Of a DNA stretch of 64,000 bases, positions 1 to 10,215 are shown piece by piece. Every line of letters begins with the position of its first letter. Within the stretch, counting starts at the first letter, position 1. The position numbers and the translations under genes are program-made. This DNA is from Caprella mutica. Its lineage: Eukaryota; Arthropoda; Malacostraca; Amphipoda; Caprellidae. The notes below the pieces were generated by a model, which was given only the letters and a program-made list of their open reading frames with translations, ran no database searches and was not told the origin of the DNA. Location of the stretch: contig CANNZV010000255.1 in assembly GCA_947561585.1 (NCBI GenBank), positions 124,001 through 188,000 of the forward strand, written 5' to 3'.

Positions 1-1430
1 TATAGGTCCGAAAATCATTTGGATGTATATCCCCTTTTAAAATACTCGGTAACAAATTGAATTTCTCTAGCATCATAATTTTGTCTCAGTTTCTGAAGGA
101 TGAATGGCCGATCTACTGGATATTTGCATGTAATTGCATTAATTAAATGTTCCTAAATCAATTAGGGATAGAGCTAGATTGATGTTAGGTGAATAAATTA
201 AACTGGATAAAATTCGGGTGCTCTGAGTGAGAAAAAAATGTTGTGGTTGGAATTAATTAACTAACAGGTTTGTAATTATGCAAACAATGGTTTAATTTCC
301 CTTCTATTCTCTTAATTGAAATTTATTTATTATAGAATTGATTTGGTGAGAATTTGTGTTCGAAAAATTTGAAAATATTGAAATGCAGCAATCTATTTGG
401 AGACGAATTGTGCGACATTTTAATTTGAGAAGAATGTGAAACAAAGAGAGGTTTGTGGGCTTGCACAAAGAGATTTTTTAAAATAATTATAGTGATCAGA
501 ATCTTAATTAACCTAAAACTGAACGAGTATTTCATTTAATTTGGATTCATTTCACAACCAGTAGAAAGTTTGTGTCACTCTGTATTGTTTTAGTTCTGTC
601 TGAAGGGAAGAAATAAATAGTAAAATAATCAACAGATGGTTGAAAAAGTACTATAGTAAAAAAGTTCCATATAATCATTAACGTTGAGAGATAAAGGGAA
701 ACTTATATCATATTAACTGTTATTCCTAATGTAGAATATCCCCGAGAGTTTGGTTGAATTGAAAGAGGATATAATTACTAACATGAATCCGTGGAATGTA
801 TTCCAAGGGGACTGTAAACATTAATATCGCCACAGACTCAGCCTAATTGCTACCTTTTAATTTGGATATTAAAACAGGCAAATGGTTATAAGGTAATAAT
901 AGCAGGGATAATGAGTATTTGAAATGCATTGAATTTGGTGTTTTGTCGATATTAAATAACTAAATATATCTGATTTAAAGCCTTTTCCATTAACGGTCTC
1001 GTTTCTATTTTGGCATGTTTTGAGTTCTTGTTTCTTCAAATCAGAATTTTAGCTTCTAATTAAATTTATGAATGAAAAAATTTATCATAAATAACGGTAA
1101 ATTTGATGGATTAAAGGTATTGACCAATTGCCATCTTCTATTAGTATTTCATTCTTTTTCCCTTCATAAATTTTACTTACTCTTCCATTGAATTTTTTTG
1201 TTTTCAAACAGTTTCATTCCTGCAGATGAATTGCATTTTGACTTTGAAACAAGGCGATAATTTCATTTCAATTTAACCGACAGTGAAGTTAGGATACTCC
1301 ACGTAACACGTGATTTAAAAGGGATTTATGAGGAGTATATTATTCTAAAGAGAATGAGAATTAATGGTGCCACCTGAATATATGGAGCCAATAGTATTAG
1401 AATTGAGACTTCAAACTCTGCTGTAATAGA
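1..1430. other. AT-rich intergenic stretch, nothing recognised
   Basis: No homology-like peptide, tandem array or inverted repeat stands out. Open frames are short and low-complexity, rich in Ile, Asn, Lys and Phe, as expected by chance in this composition. Confidence 0.5.
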
Positions 1431-1435
1431 GTCAA

Positions 1436-1834
1436 TTTTTTTTCTTGCTAACAACTGGGATATGATCAATCCAAACTATCTCCACACTTTGTATGTGGCA
1501 GGGAAGATGGTCCATATTTGATATTTCTTTCTTTTTGATGTGTGTTTCAATTGTAACAGTCGATAAATATTTCGACAACGGTGGTTTGTTGATTTTGAAA
1601 TTTTGCCAGTCAATCATGTTGATGCAATCCTCAAACAACGAGAGAAGAAATTTTTAATTCTTAGACTCCTATTTAATTGTTTTCTGTGGCCTTTCGTATT
1701 CGTCTCCATCTGAGTTGAAATGAACATCAAGACGAAGAGAGATATTAAAGATGGACGATCTTCCCTATCATACACAAAGTGTAGAGATAGTACAATTTGA
1801 TCAAATCCCGGATGTTAGCAAAGAAAAAATATTA
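1436..1834. repeat. Inverted pair of ~95-bp gene-fragment-like repeats
   Basis: The left arm (about 1436-1530) and right arm (about 1741-1834) are imperfect reverse complements separated by about 210 bp. Read outward from the loop, each arm encodes a related peptide. The minus-strand left arm contains MDHLPCHIQSVEIV and then DHIPVVSKKK. The plus-strand right arm contains MDDLPYHTQSVEIV and then DQIPDVSKEK and ends at a stop 34 codons after the Met. Some differences are synonymous, but by eye more change an amino acid, so selection is not clearly shown. I do not recognise the peptide. It may be a duplicated exon of an unknown family or the coding part of an old foldback element. Confidence 0.6.
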
Positions 1835-1839
1835 CACTA

Positions 1840-2360
1840 TATCAGAGTTTGAAGTCTAAAATCTAATACTATTTGTTGGTGTGAGTGTAAGGTTAGAATG
1901 TGACTAGATGTACAGAAAGGTCCTCGTTGGGAGTTGTGGATTAATTGACTCTGGTAGATCAAATAAGCTGACAGCTGTAATCTGCATTAGGAGTTATTAT
2001 CAATTGGCCATTTTTGTAATTGCTTATTACTACTTTGCCACCTCAAAAGATTTATTAATAATGTTCTAAATTGGGGACATTATTAATTTAAAAATAAATT
2101 ATACTTACATCAATATTTTCGACTGAAATTTTGTGTGCATCAAAACGATGTCAGTTTACAACTGTCAATAGATAATAATTGCGTATTAACATCCAAACTT
2201 TTTTTCTTTTGCTCCTCCCTTCTACATATGACTATTCAAAAACAAAGGTGATAAATGCAAAGATACTAATCTTATGAACATACATTCATATATATTAAGC
2301 GTTTATCAGTGCTCCTTCCATGCAAGAGAATCACTAGTGTGTTTGAGTATAGGTGAGTGA
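1840..2360. other. Intergenic, nothing recognised
   Basis: AT-rich sequence without a convincing open frame or repeat. Confidence 0.45.
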
Positions 2361-2361
2361 A

Positions 2362-2389
2362 TTTCTTGTTAAAATATGTTAACAAGAAA
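2362..2389. repeat. Short perfect hairpin
   Basis: TTTCTTGTTAA at 2362-2372 is perfectly complementary to TTAACAAGAAA at 2379-2389, with a 6-nt loop. No T-run or gene end makes it a terminator. It is recorded as structure only. Confidence 0.6.
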
Positions 2390-2547
2390 CCCATAGCGGC
2401 TTAGTGATATGGGCCAAAATGTCACAAACAAAGCATCATACTGAGGAGCTATCTCCGACCATTTTACAAAAATACCTAAGAAATATGTATATGCTTCTTT
2501 TCTCTGCTTGTAATTTTTTTTGTGTGTTAACTAGTGGATGAATAATT

Positions 2548-2680
2548 TATAATTTATGAAGAAGATAGAATAGTTGATTCTCTAAGATTTAATGAGAGTT
2601 TTAATGAGGGCCGATTCACCCAAGCCAGTGGTTCAGCCAGTTAGTAAATTTTCGATGGCTAGGTTAGTAGTGTTAAAAAT
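2548..2680 (+). repeat. Diverged repeat, copy A (pair at 48.88 kb)
   Basis: This segment aligns loosely with 48880-48990 on the same strand. Shared blocks include GAGAGTTTTA, GCCAGTGG and GGCTAGGT. In the matching frame both copies read as a peptide beginning YEE and containing an ESF motif and an ASG motif. It could be an old repeat or a decayed exon, and the family is unknown. Confidence 0.35.
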
Positions 2681-3206
2681 TCAACTTCTCAGAGCAGTCA
2701 ACACTGGAAAAATAAAAAAATCTTAAAATCGATTAATTCGAAATTATTTAATTCTACAAAAACAAAAGTAGATCATATATTTCTGTTATCTTAATATTTC
2801 GAAAATAGATGTTTATCTTATCAATCCAGCAGACATTTATATTTTATTATAGTTTGAATGTTTTCTGTTGCAATGCTAATAGTTTCCTCCGAGATATTCA
2901 TGAGGCAATAATCTAACCAATCGATTAAATGATTGCTTAGCTAGAGATGGAATTTATAGATGATAGAATAAATATAACATAAACAAACAGATTTTGGAAA
3001 AATAAAATGAATATAATATGGAAGACACAAGTTAACCACAACAAATTCAATTTACCTATAGCCAAAACGTGCTCGATAAGATGAACCAGGGCGAGGAAGA
3101 TAGCTATAAGGTGCATCTCCTATACAGGGTCTAAGAATGTGAAAAAGTTTGGAATTAATGTAAAATTCAGTTATGAAAGTAAATTGTAACACAAAGTCAA
3201 CTATTA

Positions 3207-3288
3207 TTAGAGGTTATTTAAACTCTGCGTTGAATATTTCTTCAGATTTCTGAAAAAACCTTGAACGCAGAGTTTAAATAACCTCTAA
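3207..3288. repeat. Perfect 25-bp inverted repeat hairpin
   Basis: 3207-3231 (beginning TTAGAGGTTATTTAAACTCT) is an exact reverse complement of 3264-3288, with a 32-nt loop. Perfect identity of both arms in decayed surroundings suggests a recent foldback event or a tiny MITE. It could also be transcribed as a stem-loop. No target duplication was identified. Confidence 0.75.
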
Positions 3289-3396
3289 AAATATGGATTT
3301 CACGTTGAGTTTGAATCTTTTCAAACAAAGTCAAATGACCTATAGTTTAGTTCCACTAATGAGATTTAAGTCATCAATCTAAAGTTATTTTTTTTA

Positions 3397-3605
3397 AGTA
3401 AAGGATTTTAATTAGTTTAAAGTAAAGGATTTTGATAAGTTTTAAGCAATGGATTTTATTAAGTTTTAAGTAAATGATTTTAGTAAGTTTTAAGTAAAGG
3501 ATTTTAGTAAGTTTTAAAGTAAATAATTTTAATATAATTTTAAGTAAATAATTTTAAGTAAATAATCTTAATATGGTTTTAAGTAAATGATTTTAATATG
3601 ATTGG
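3397..3605. repeat. 24-bp minisatellite, about 9 units
   Basis: Tandem units resembling AAGTAAAGGATTTTAGTAAG plus TTTT run through the segment. They diverge toward the right, where GGATTTT becomes TAATTTT and one unit is shortened. Confidence 0.8.
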
Positions 3606-3860
3606 ATATTTCAAATGAAATAAATTTCTGAGGGCAAGGGTTATTCTGGTGTTCCAATTACATATGTTTATAACATATTGAACAGCCCGCAAAGCACACA
3701 TTGTCACTCACTGCGTTAAATGTTCACTTATGTTCAGGGAATTTTATCTGGTGTCGTCCATCCTTCGGCACGTCTTATTAGTTCAGTCGGACCCAGAGGT
3801 AGTTTTTACTCAAGCATTGTGTTGCTAGTTTTGGACGACAAGTAGATCCAGTGAGTAGGA

Positions 3861-3960
3861 ATGGTTAGAGTAGATGATAGAGGTAGAGCAGCTAGAAGGT
3901 TCGTCTGTCTGCTGTCGCTGTTGGAAGTGATCTGCCTTACGGCGGTTAGTTGTGGCCCAA
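3861..3960 (+). CDS. Candidate first coding exon of a secreted protein
   Basis: Starting at the ATG at 3861, the frame encodes an N-terminal basic stretch (VDDRGRAARR), a hydrophobic core (FVCLLSLLEVICLTAV) and then SCGP, which looks like a cleavable signal peptide. The last codon runs into CCCAA|GTAAGC, a good 5' splice site with GT at 3961. Without splicing the frame stops at 3981-3983 after 40 residues. The surrounding 3.68-4.0 kb is clearly more GC-rich than its neighbours, and 3785 lies in a TTCAGTCGG initiator-like context. No downstream exon could be identified, so the protein family is unknown. Alternatives are a chance frame or part of an unrecognised repeat. Confidence 0.35.
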
Positions 3961-3989
3961 GTAAGCGCAAAACGCAGTGTTAAAATGCC

Positions 3990-5000
3990 GGGACAAGAAG
4001 TGCGCTTATTTGGGCTGTATTAATGAAAAAATTTGAATAGATTATCAAATCATAATATAAATGGGAAGTAAAAATAAGAACCTACCTATTTAGTGTATAT
4101 TTTTATACACCACTTACAAAAATCATAATTTCTCTTTTGTTGATAGTTCTCCCTCTCTGCAGAAGTTGGATCATATTGCACAGGAAATCCCAGCTGCAAT
4201 TTCTTACAAAAGATGATTGATGGTGAAGTGAATCTATGAAATATAATATCGCTACTCGTCCAAGAAAGTATTATCAATAGAATTTCTCTGGCGAGTGAGC
4301 TGCTATTTCATTTTTCTGTGAGAAAATCTATTTCATTATGAGTTATTAATCTTGATGTCAGTGATTGATAGTTGTAAAATCTGTCAGAGTTGTTTTACTT
4401 GCCTTTCTCACTGCTTTTGAATTGGTAACCCTTGTGAAATTAAATAAGTGCTGTGATTCCTTGGTTATAAAAATCTAAACTGACCGTCGTGTGAAATATG
4501 TGAACTTCAATACATAATATCACAGTAAGAAAATCATCATAATTTCTTTTAATAAAATGGAGTTTTGGAAGGTCGACTTCTTTTATAATATTCAATATAA
4601 ATATTTTATTCATAAAGTAAGGTGAAAATATCTTCTCACAATTTACAGATTCTTACTACTTCTTCTATATATTTTGAATATCGTATAAAATAATTAAAGT
4701 CATGAGACGGTCGATGGAAATGTATATTATGAAGCCATACAAGATCAAAATCTCATCACACTTAATCTCAACCGTTTTTTTAATTTCTTGATGAAACATA
4801 AAAATATCAAACAATCACACGAAATTTTTCTGGTCCTGTTGGTGAGGATAAATAACATGCAAATGAAGGAAAAATAAAAAAATCGCCTAATTTATTCAAC
4901 ATTTTATTAAAAATATATTCCTTATGATCAAATAATAACTTTGTTTGAAACCGTAGTGAAAGCATTAAATAATTAGCACTTCTAGTACAGAAAACTTATC
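3990..5000. other. Intergenic or intronic, nothing recognised
   Basis: If 3861-3960 is a first exon, this would be its intron. No acceptor plus coding segment was convincing on either strand. Confidence 0.4.
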
Positions 5001-5006
5001 ATCAAC

Positions 5007-5512
5007 AATACACTGAGAGAAAAAAAGAACAACCCATGTGGTCATATCACATGGGTCACCAATTTATGCTTAGAATCAATTTAATAAGTGTGATGGTGTG
5101 ACTTTATGCATGTTTTCTTCTGTGTTAAATCAAGTATTTAATTGTGTGCCATCAATCATAACTTAGTTCAATTCCTATAATGGATTGAATCAACTTACTA
5201 TGAAAGTTAAAAGTTTCTTTTTTGAAAAATTTTAAGTATGTTGAAACAACTATGACAGAGTGTATCGTAGTAACTCACAAAGACTGTTGATTCAATGTAT
5301 CTGGTGTATAAATTGACTTACTATTCGAGATGGCACTACTTTTTTTAAGCTAAGGATTTAGTCAAAACGACTGTTTCGTTTCAGTAACGTCAATTTTACT
5401 ACTTTCAAGTAGTACCTGCAACTCACCACGTAGGTAAAGGCAAAAATGACCCATTCACATGAGTCAAATCAAATCAAATATGATTCAACTAATCCTATCT
5501 CTGTGTGTAGCT
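5007..5512. mobile_element. Possible MITE with weak terminal inverted repeats
   Basis: The left end reads TACACTGAGAGAAAAA and the reverse complement of the right end reads TACACACAGAGATAGG. Inside the left end, ACCCATGTG and CACATGGGT (5034-5058) form a 9-bp hairpin. A related motif, GACCCATTCACATGAGTCA, lies near the right end. No coding sequence or certain target duplication is seen. Confidence 0.3.
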
Positions 5513-5559
5513 AACACATCCTATAGAGTATTTGCGCAGTTTGCTCGCCGGTAATTGGT

Positions 5560-6227
5560 ACGACAGATTCCAAATTTGAGCCTCGAATTCTTTTGACTAC
5601 AAAGTCAGGAGAAGCATCGCGTATTTTTAGTCATTGATTGCGTTACGTTCCACACAGAATGAATTTCTAGATTGGATTAGAATAGGAACTACGGAAACCA
5701 AATCCAACTTTTAATTGTTACAATATCTAGCTGTAATGTGTTGAGGGTGGAAGAATTCGATAAAAGTATTGGAATTTTATATTTAGGTGAACAAGAGAAT
5801 TATGTTTGGAATTAATTATGAAGAGAGTAAAAGTTAAAATGTTTACTTTTACTCACTTCAAACTATAATTCACCGAACATAATTCACCGTTTCCCTTACA
5901 AATATTGAATATGTTATATAATATATTTCACTACCCTAGACCATTTACGTATAATAAATTAAAATATACTGGACGATAAATCCTGTTCTCTTAAAATTTG
6001 GTGAGATTCATTACTACATTCTCGTTTCAATTGTAAAACCATATTTTCTTAGTTACATGTAGCAATTCGCACTATTAATACTAATGAGTTTGACTATCAG
6101 GATGTACATTGTACGGGAACACATGTCTTATTTATAAACCTACAGTACTGTATTTTTAACAAGTTGTTATCATATATACTAAACAAATGAGTTCCAAATT
6201 TCAAGTAAAATATTGAACATATAAAGA
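5560..6227. other. Intergenic, nothing recognised
   Basis: No supported feature. Frames are short and AT-driven. Confidence 0.4.
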
Positions 6228-6229
6228 AT

Positions 6230-7225
6230 AATAAAAATATAGGTGTATAAGACATTGTCACCTGAGAAAGAAGAGCTGTGATTGAGTTAAGTGTGATCCC
6301 ATCACAGTTAGCGCAGTATTTGTACACCATGGTAATGTGGACTAATGTGTGCTTAGAGGATAACCTAACTGTACTTCAACATTGTCACACGTCACCACGG
6401 TACAATCATTAATTTCCTAATTTACGTGATTCACGCTGATTTACTCCGATACATAAATATATTTTAAATTTTAAATACAATATTTTGTTTATGTTGGAAC
6501 GAAGTCAAGGATGACCGGTAAATATAATAGAATGACATGAATGATATATAGAAATTTAAAAAGGATGTGCTAAGAAAACACAAATCAAATTCATTAGAGT
6601 TAAATAACAAAACAATTAATTTCAATCACTACCCTCGTCGCAACATTCATTAATTGCAGTTACTAATTTATGGGACATTGTGTTATATTAACAATAATCA
6701 ACAAATCGATTCACTTGAGACCAGTTGGAAAAATTGTCGTAACACTATGAGTGTTCAGGAGGATGAAAACTTTAGATTATGTAGATAAATATATATTTGG
6801 ATTGATAAATACTTTGATTTTTTTTTTCAAATATTATGTAGGATGTACTTGTTAACCCTAATGAGCTTGACGTGTTTTCTATGCTCATCCTTTTTAAATT
6901 ACTTTATATCTCCCATGTCGTTCCTTAAAATTTATATTTCTTTCTTGACTTTGTTCCTATGTAAGTGTCACATATATTCTTGTTTGTAAGAGTTAAAAAA
7001 AAATACGTAACGGCGTAAATCACGTAAATTAGGGAATGAATTGTAATGTCGTTGCGGCATGTGTGGCAACGTAGGTATAGAAAGTGATACAGCTTCGCAC
7101 CCGCTCAACATAAACCAAACCGTACACTTGATACACATACACGCGCGAGAAAAAACCTCTCTTCCACCCAATCACAGCTTTGCTCTCTCAGCTGCCAGGC
7201 AATGTCTTATATGACTGTGTATTTA
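6230..7225. mobile_element. Foldback element with ~200-bp inverted arms
   Basis: The left arm (about 6230-6440) and right arm (about 7005-7225) are diverged reverse complements. The outer ends share TATAAGACATTG and the sequence around AATCACAGCT. The inner ends share CCTAATTTACGTGAT followed by TACGC-like sequence. The arms are GC-richer than the spacer, and the right arm includes a CACGCGCGAG stretch. The roughly 560-bp spacer has no transposase-like frame, so the element is non-autonomous. The superfamily is undetermined and no clean target duplication is visible. Confidence 0.55.
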
Positions 7226-7229
7226 TTTC

Positions 7230-9877
7230 TCCTTATATGTTCAATATTTTTAATTGGAATTGTGTACACAATATTTTAGTATATTTTCTAACAATTTGTA
7301 CAAAATAAAGTAACTAAGTTTATAAATAAAATATGTGTTTTTGACTAACACATTGTACAGCCTTCTGATACTTTATGAACGTTAAACTCAATAGGGTTTA
7401 ATACTTATTATTAAAATATTTTAAATTAATTAATAGCATTTTCTATCCTGTTTTCATATTCTCGTTGGTAGTACTTCACCACCAGATAGCGCCACATCTA
7501 AGAACTGTTCTATAAACATATGCACCGTGTTCCATAGTCAGTAGGGAATTGTGTCTCACTCGGTTAACAATTTATTCATGACTACCGTTTCTTGTGTAGT
7601 CATAGGATTTACAATTACTTATACTGACTCTGATTACTTATTTGGCCAAAAATTCTTCTATCCTCAACCTTGTTCATACGATATACATAGTATACATAGT
7701 ATTATCCCGATTTTTTTCATCTGCGGCTCTTTTTATAAATTAAACTCAGCTTTTTATGTTACCATTTCATTTAATTAAAATAAGATAAGTTCGAAATTAT
7801 ATGGTTGTTGTAGAATTATATGAATATTTCATACACTCCAACTTGTATTCAAATTAATTGGCAATAATTTGTCCACGTCATCGATATTGTAACAATACTG
7901 TTTAAAATTTCCATTCAGAGCATTATTTTCTTTGAAAGGTTCTTCTTCTCACGGTTTATAATGTGTACTTTATTTTCAAATTCAAATTTTTGATAAGCTT
8001 ATGAACGAAAAAAAGTATTTTTTTTTACATTATAAATCAATAATTTAAAAATTATTTTTCTTTGTGAATTGATAATCTAGATTCGTGAATATAGTTGGAA
8101 ACTTTTTGACTAATTAAGTATTTATTTTCAATTTGGTTGCTAAGTCACTAAGAACTGTACTTTTACTATATGTTGATGTATGATATCCTTTGACTGAATA
8201 ACTTTAGAGTTTAGATTTTAGTGAGTTCACAGCACTGGGCAAGATTACCCTTTCAATTTGATTTGTTCTTTTTACGCTCAGTTAATGTATTATATATCCT
8301 ATATTTAATAAATATACAAGGAGTTCTTAATCAATAAATATCTGATTTGTATGTGTCTAAAGTCCCACACGCATATTACTTCCCTGGACAAGAGATAGTC
8401 TAAAAAGATCGCACACATGATGTAAATTCACAGCCAATATTGCAGAGTCTCGTTTATAAGAAATGGACATAAATCGACTGCAATAAAGGCAATACCAATC
8501 TCTGCTGTTGGAATATCCTGGACATCTTTGTAGGGTAAAGTTGGCTTCTAGTCTTACTATTATTGCATCTTATGAAAGGAGACTCAGAACTATGAATGAT
8601 ATGCAATATGCTTCTAGAGCTAATTATTATTCATGAAATAGTATTTGGGTATAAGTGAATATAACTGCATAGTATATAAAAGTTTACTTTAAACGAATTA
8701 ACACAGCGGACGATCCAGGCAAAGGATAAAATTGCAGTTTCATTTAGGATATAATTTGCCATTATATCTGAATCGTATTATTTCCATCCCTCTTAACAAA
8801 ATGTTCAAATAACTGTGAACATTTTTAATGCCAGTGCGAAAATCAGTAGGATCTTTCCAGATGTTGTTGATTATATGTTACTCTCAATCTCTACTAATGA
8901 AAATATTGTCTAATCCTCGAGATAGTGTCTCTAACCACGCAATGTTCGAGTGCTGGTCTGTTTATCTCTACTGAAACAAAGCGACACACCAGGCGAGAGA
9001 ACTTTCAATGTGTTCAGCAGACTGGAAAAACACAATTTACTGAAATTTCAGAATTGTAACTCAATGGATTATATAGAACTTCAACAATGAATAATGTATT
9101 TCATAGTCAGAGTGATTCATCACATAATTATGGTGGTTTTAATTGAACTACATCGCCAATTATGCCAGTATTTAGGAGATATAAAATATATTCGATTTTA
9201 CATTTTTAGGATAAGTTTTCAAATATTCCATTTTCAACAAATTTTATTAGATGTGCCAAAATATTCAGAGTGATTAAAGTTTTATATATGACAAAACCAA
9301 TACATTATTCTGAAATATTCAAAAATGAAATGACTGAATAACTGAAACCGTTTGCATCCTAGCTTCGAAATGTTAATTCAAAAGAGTGCCGTTTATTTGT
9401 TGCCTCGTCTTCATCAAATATTGAGTCATTTTCGACATTTAACGGAAAGAACTTAAGGGGAGTCTCTCAATTTTTATACTTTTTTCTTTTTTTGGAAGAG
9501 TGAGATGCTTGATTTTCTCAGACTCAATTATACTATAAAAATGGACATTTTTACTTAAAATGTTTTTTTTTAATCTCTCCCATCCTCACCCCGCAAAAAA
9601 ACGCAAAATTTAGACTTTTTCCTAAAAATCTGAATAAAGAAAAACCCATGTCTCCAAGTCAAAATTAAAAGATGGAATAGGATTTAGTAGTTGGGAAATG
9701 AAAAAGTTTTCAGAGTGGCCAATTTTCAATTATTTTTAATAACTGTCGTACTATATTGATTACACGAAAAATACTAGAAACAAACAAATCTAACTTCAAA
9801 TATTTTTACACATGATTTGAACATTATAAGGTGTGACCGGAGAATTCGAAGTGGGAAATTTTGCCGTTGGATCTTTC
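7230..9877. other. Intergenic, nothing recognised
   Basis: Several short frames occur, the longest at 7551-7778, but none has domain-like composition. CCACCAGATAGCGCCAC near 7479 resembles GC-rich MITE debris but has no partner arm. Confidence 0.4.
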
Positions 9878-10215
9878 TGTTAGAATTACGTTAAATTACA
9901 GTGGGTTAACAACGTTAAGACATAGAGTTTATTTAAAGAGTTATATGTTATACAGTTAGAAGTCTATTAGGGAGATGAGGGAATCACATCTCTCTCTGAG
10001 TAATGTAAAAGACAGACTGACTTAAGAATTTGCATGCGGTGTTATTTAACACGCGCCGGAACTGTAATGTACTTTAGACCTTAAGTCCGTTTCTCATAAA
10101 AGTAATACATTGTTATTTAAACAATAGGTAATTTAATATAGCTGAGCTAGTCTAACAGGAAGTTAACATTAAACATATAAAGAGTGTGTAATACATTTAA
10201 ACTAAAATTTCAACA
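9878..10215 (-). repeat. 3' LTR of the copia element
   Basis: On the minus strand the LTR runs from TGTTGAAATT (10215) to CTAACA (9878), with the canonical TG...CA ends. It is 338 bp long. A purine-rich tract (GAGGAGGAG) lies directly upstream of it and acts as the polypurine primer for plus-strand DNA synthesis. The pol stop codon overlaps the first bases of the LTR. The matching 5' LTR is absent, so LTR identity and age cannot be measured. Confidence 0.8.

Noticed and set aside
3861..3983. Hedgehog first exon, because CGP follows the signal peptide
   Set aside because: Three residues are not enough. No downstream hedgehog domain sequence was found, so the family is left unnamed.
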